The notes under the pieces are model-generated. The model worked only from the letters and a program-made list of their open reading frames with translations. It did not search any database and was not told where the DNA came from. From the NCBI GenBank assembly GCA_019449635.1, contig JAGRPI010000007.1:1-64000 (forward strand): 64,000 bases of DNA, given 5' to 3'. Below, one piece after another: positions 62,984 to 64,000 of the stretch (the first letter of the stretch is position 1; every line of letters starts with the position of its first letter). The stretch comes from Candidatus Ferrigenium bremense (GTDB lineage: Bacteria > Pseudomonadota > Gammaproteobacteria > Burkholderiales > Gallionellaceae). The position numbers were made by a program, and so were the translations under genes.

Positions 62984-64000
62984 TCACGCCAGCGGCAGTT
63001 CCGCGTTGCTCATGCCGATGGCGGCAACCTCGTCCAGCGCCTTGAGGAAGGCATGCTGCTCGTGCAGCCTGGCCAGCGATTCGGGATGCGTCTTGCCGCG
63101 CATCTGCGCGAGGCGCGCACGGCTGGTGGCGGGCATCTCGTAATGCAACCCTTGCAGCAATTCATCCGCCGATGTCGGCTTGTTGCACACCAGCACCATG
63201 TCGCAGCCGGCGTTCAGCGCGGCCTCGGCGCGCTGCACGATGCCGCCCGCGACCGTCGCCCCTTCCATGGAGAGGTCGTCGCTGAAGATGCAGCCCTCGA
63301 AGCCCAGCTGGCCGCGCAGCACCTGCTTCAGCCACACCGGCGAGAACCCCGCCGGGCGGCTGTCCACTTTCGGGTAGATGACGTGCGCGGGCATCACTGC
63401 GGTCAGGCCGTAATCCACCATTTGCCGGAACGGAATCAGGTCGCACATCTCTATGTCGACAAACGCGCGCTCGTCCACCGGAATGTCCAGATGCGAATCG
63501 GCCTGCACGAAACCGTGGCCGGGGAAATGCTTGCCGACGGAATGCATCCCGCCCTGCCTCAGGCCCAGCAGCAGGCTGTGCGCCAGCTCGGCGATCGCCT
63601 GCGGGTCGCTGTGGAACGCGCGGTCGCCGATCACGCTGCTCTGCCCGTAGTCCACGTCCAGCACCGGCGTAAAGCTGAAGTCCACGCCGCACGCGCGCAG
63701 CTCCGCCGCTAGCACATAGCCGACCTGCTGCGCCAGATGGCGCGCGCGCTGCGGATGCGCGTCCCAGATCCTGCCGAGCTCGCGCATTGCGGGAATCTTC
63801 GTGAAGCCCTCGCGGAAGCGCTGCACCCGCCCGCCCTCGTGGTCCACCGCGATCAGTAGCGGCGGCGTGCGCAGCGCGTGGATCGCCGCGGTCAGCTCGC
63901 ACAGTTGCGACGGCGACTCGTAGTTGCGCGCGAACAGGATCACTCCGCCGACCAGCGGATGGCGCAGCCGCGCCTCGTCCTCCGCCGTCAGCGTCTTGCC
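62984..64000 (-). CDS. nagZ: Beta-N-acetylhexosaminidase NagZ, N-terminus outside the window
   Basis: 339 codons are visible; the start lies beyond 64000 (the frame is open to the edge, reading [20 protein letters not shown]). GH3 enzyme releasing GlcNAc from anhydromuropeptides in peptidoglycan recycling. Substrate-site [12 protein letters not shown], the flexible [14 protein letters not shown] loop with the catalytic His, and the nucleophile region [10 protein letters not shown] are present. Confidence 0.94.
   Translation of the reverse strand, partial: GKTLTAEDEARLRHPLVGGVILFARNYESPSQLCELTAAIHALRTPPLLIAVDHEGGRVQRFREGFTKIPAMRELGRIWDAHPQRARHLAQQVGYVLAAELRACGVDFSFTPVLDVDYGQSSVIGDRAFHSDPQAIAELAHSLLLGLRQGGMHSVGKHFPGHGFVQADSHLDIPVDERAFVDIEMCDLIPFRQMVDYGLTAVMPAHVIYPKVDSRPAGFSPVWLKQVLRGQLGFEGCIFSDDLSMEGATVAGGIVQRAEAALNAGCDMVLVCNKPTSADELLQGLHYEMPATSRARLAQMRGKTHPESLARLHEQHAFLKALDEVAAIGMSNAELPLA

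Overview
This is 64 kb of chromosome from a betaproteobacterium with GC-rich coding regions. The gene order carB-greA-yhbY-rlmE-ftsH-folP-glmM, the hpnCDE squalene genes behind prmB, and the many dispersed palindromic repeats suggest the Nitrosomonadales, perhaps a relative of Gallionella or Sideroxydans. That placement is inference from gene content, not a phylogeny. Most genes are housekeeping: pyrimidine, folate and cell-wall precursor synthesis, ATP-dependent proteolysis (ftsH, clpS-clpA), DNA repair and replication (dnaQ, rnhA, ligA), lysine and peptidoglycan synthesis (dapC, dapD, dapE), purine synthesis and salvage (purT, hpt, mtnP), the TCA cycle (fumC, acnA), cell division (zipA) and wall recycling (nagZ, mltB).

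Layout. 1-7566: carB (partial), greA, yhbY, rlmE, ftsH, folP, glmM. 7563-18560: a HEPN-like gene, gluQ, clpA/clpS, a cold-shock gene, an HD-domain protein, dnaQ, rnhA, a methyltransferase, gloB, and one tRNA-Ser(GGA) flanked by fragments of itself. 18560-27890: a MazG-like pyrophosphohydrolase, a divergent selD/mnmH pair, an aldo-keto reductase, an Mrr-type endonuclease, a GIY-YIG protein, purT, a class I aldolase and a DUF3014 protein. 27900-30245: an AT-rich accessory island that looks like a short integron cassette array without an integrase (attC-like sites and three small unknown ORFs), beside a truncated IS110/IS1111 transposase. 30261-40942: an EamA transporter, dapC, dapD, pilU, dapE, prmB, hpnC, hpnD, hpnE. 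40957-45588: a hemerythrin / DUF2249 / polytopic membrane protein / SirB-like / hemerythrin / NnrS cluster that looks like NO or oxygen stress handling. 45830-64000: a secretin-domain protein, mltB, trxB, an Smr protein, a SYLF protein, a diguanylate cyclase, fumC, acnA, def, mtnP, hpt, galU, ligA, zipA, nagZ (partial).

The most unusual property is repeat load. At least ten families of 50-250 bp inverted-repeat elements fill nearly every intergenic gap. Several have landed inside genes without breaking the frame (gluQ, def, hpnE, ligA and probably dapC), adding peptide insertions reminiscent of Rickettsia palindromic elements. Others supply the stop codon of the neighbouring gene (yhbY, dapC, folP, rnhA, an unknown gene at 18191).

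Two loci look like recombination scars. The 3' end of dapD is present twice: an AT-rich in-use copy and, 75 bp downstream, a displaced GC-rich copy. That is the pattern left when an integrating element supplies a replacement 3' end. The tRNA-Ser has a 5' fragment upstream and a 3'-end copy with its own terminator downstream. No rRNA, CRISPR array or complete phage was seen.
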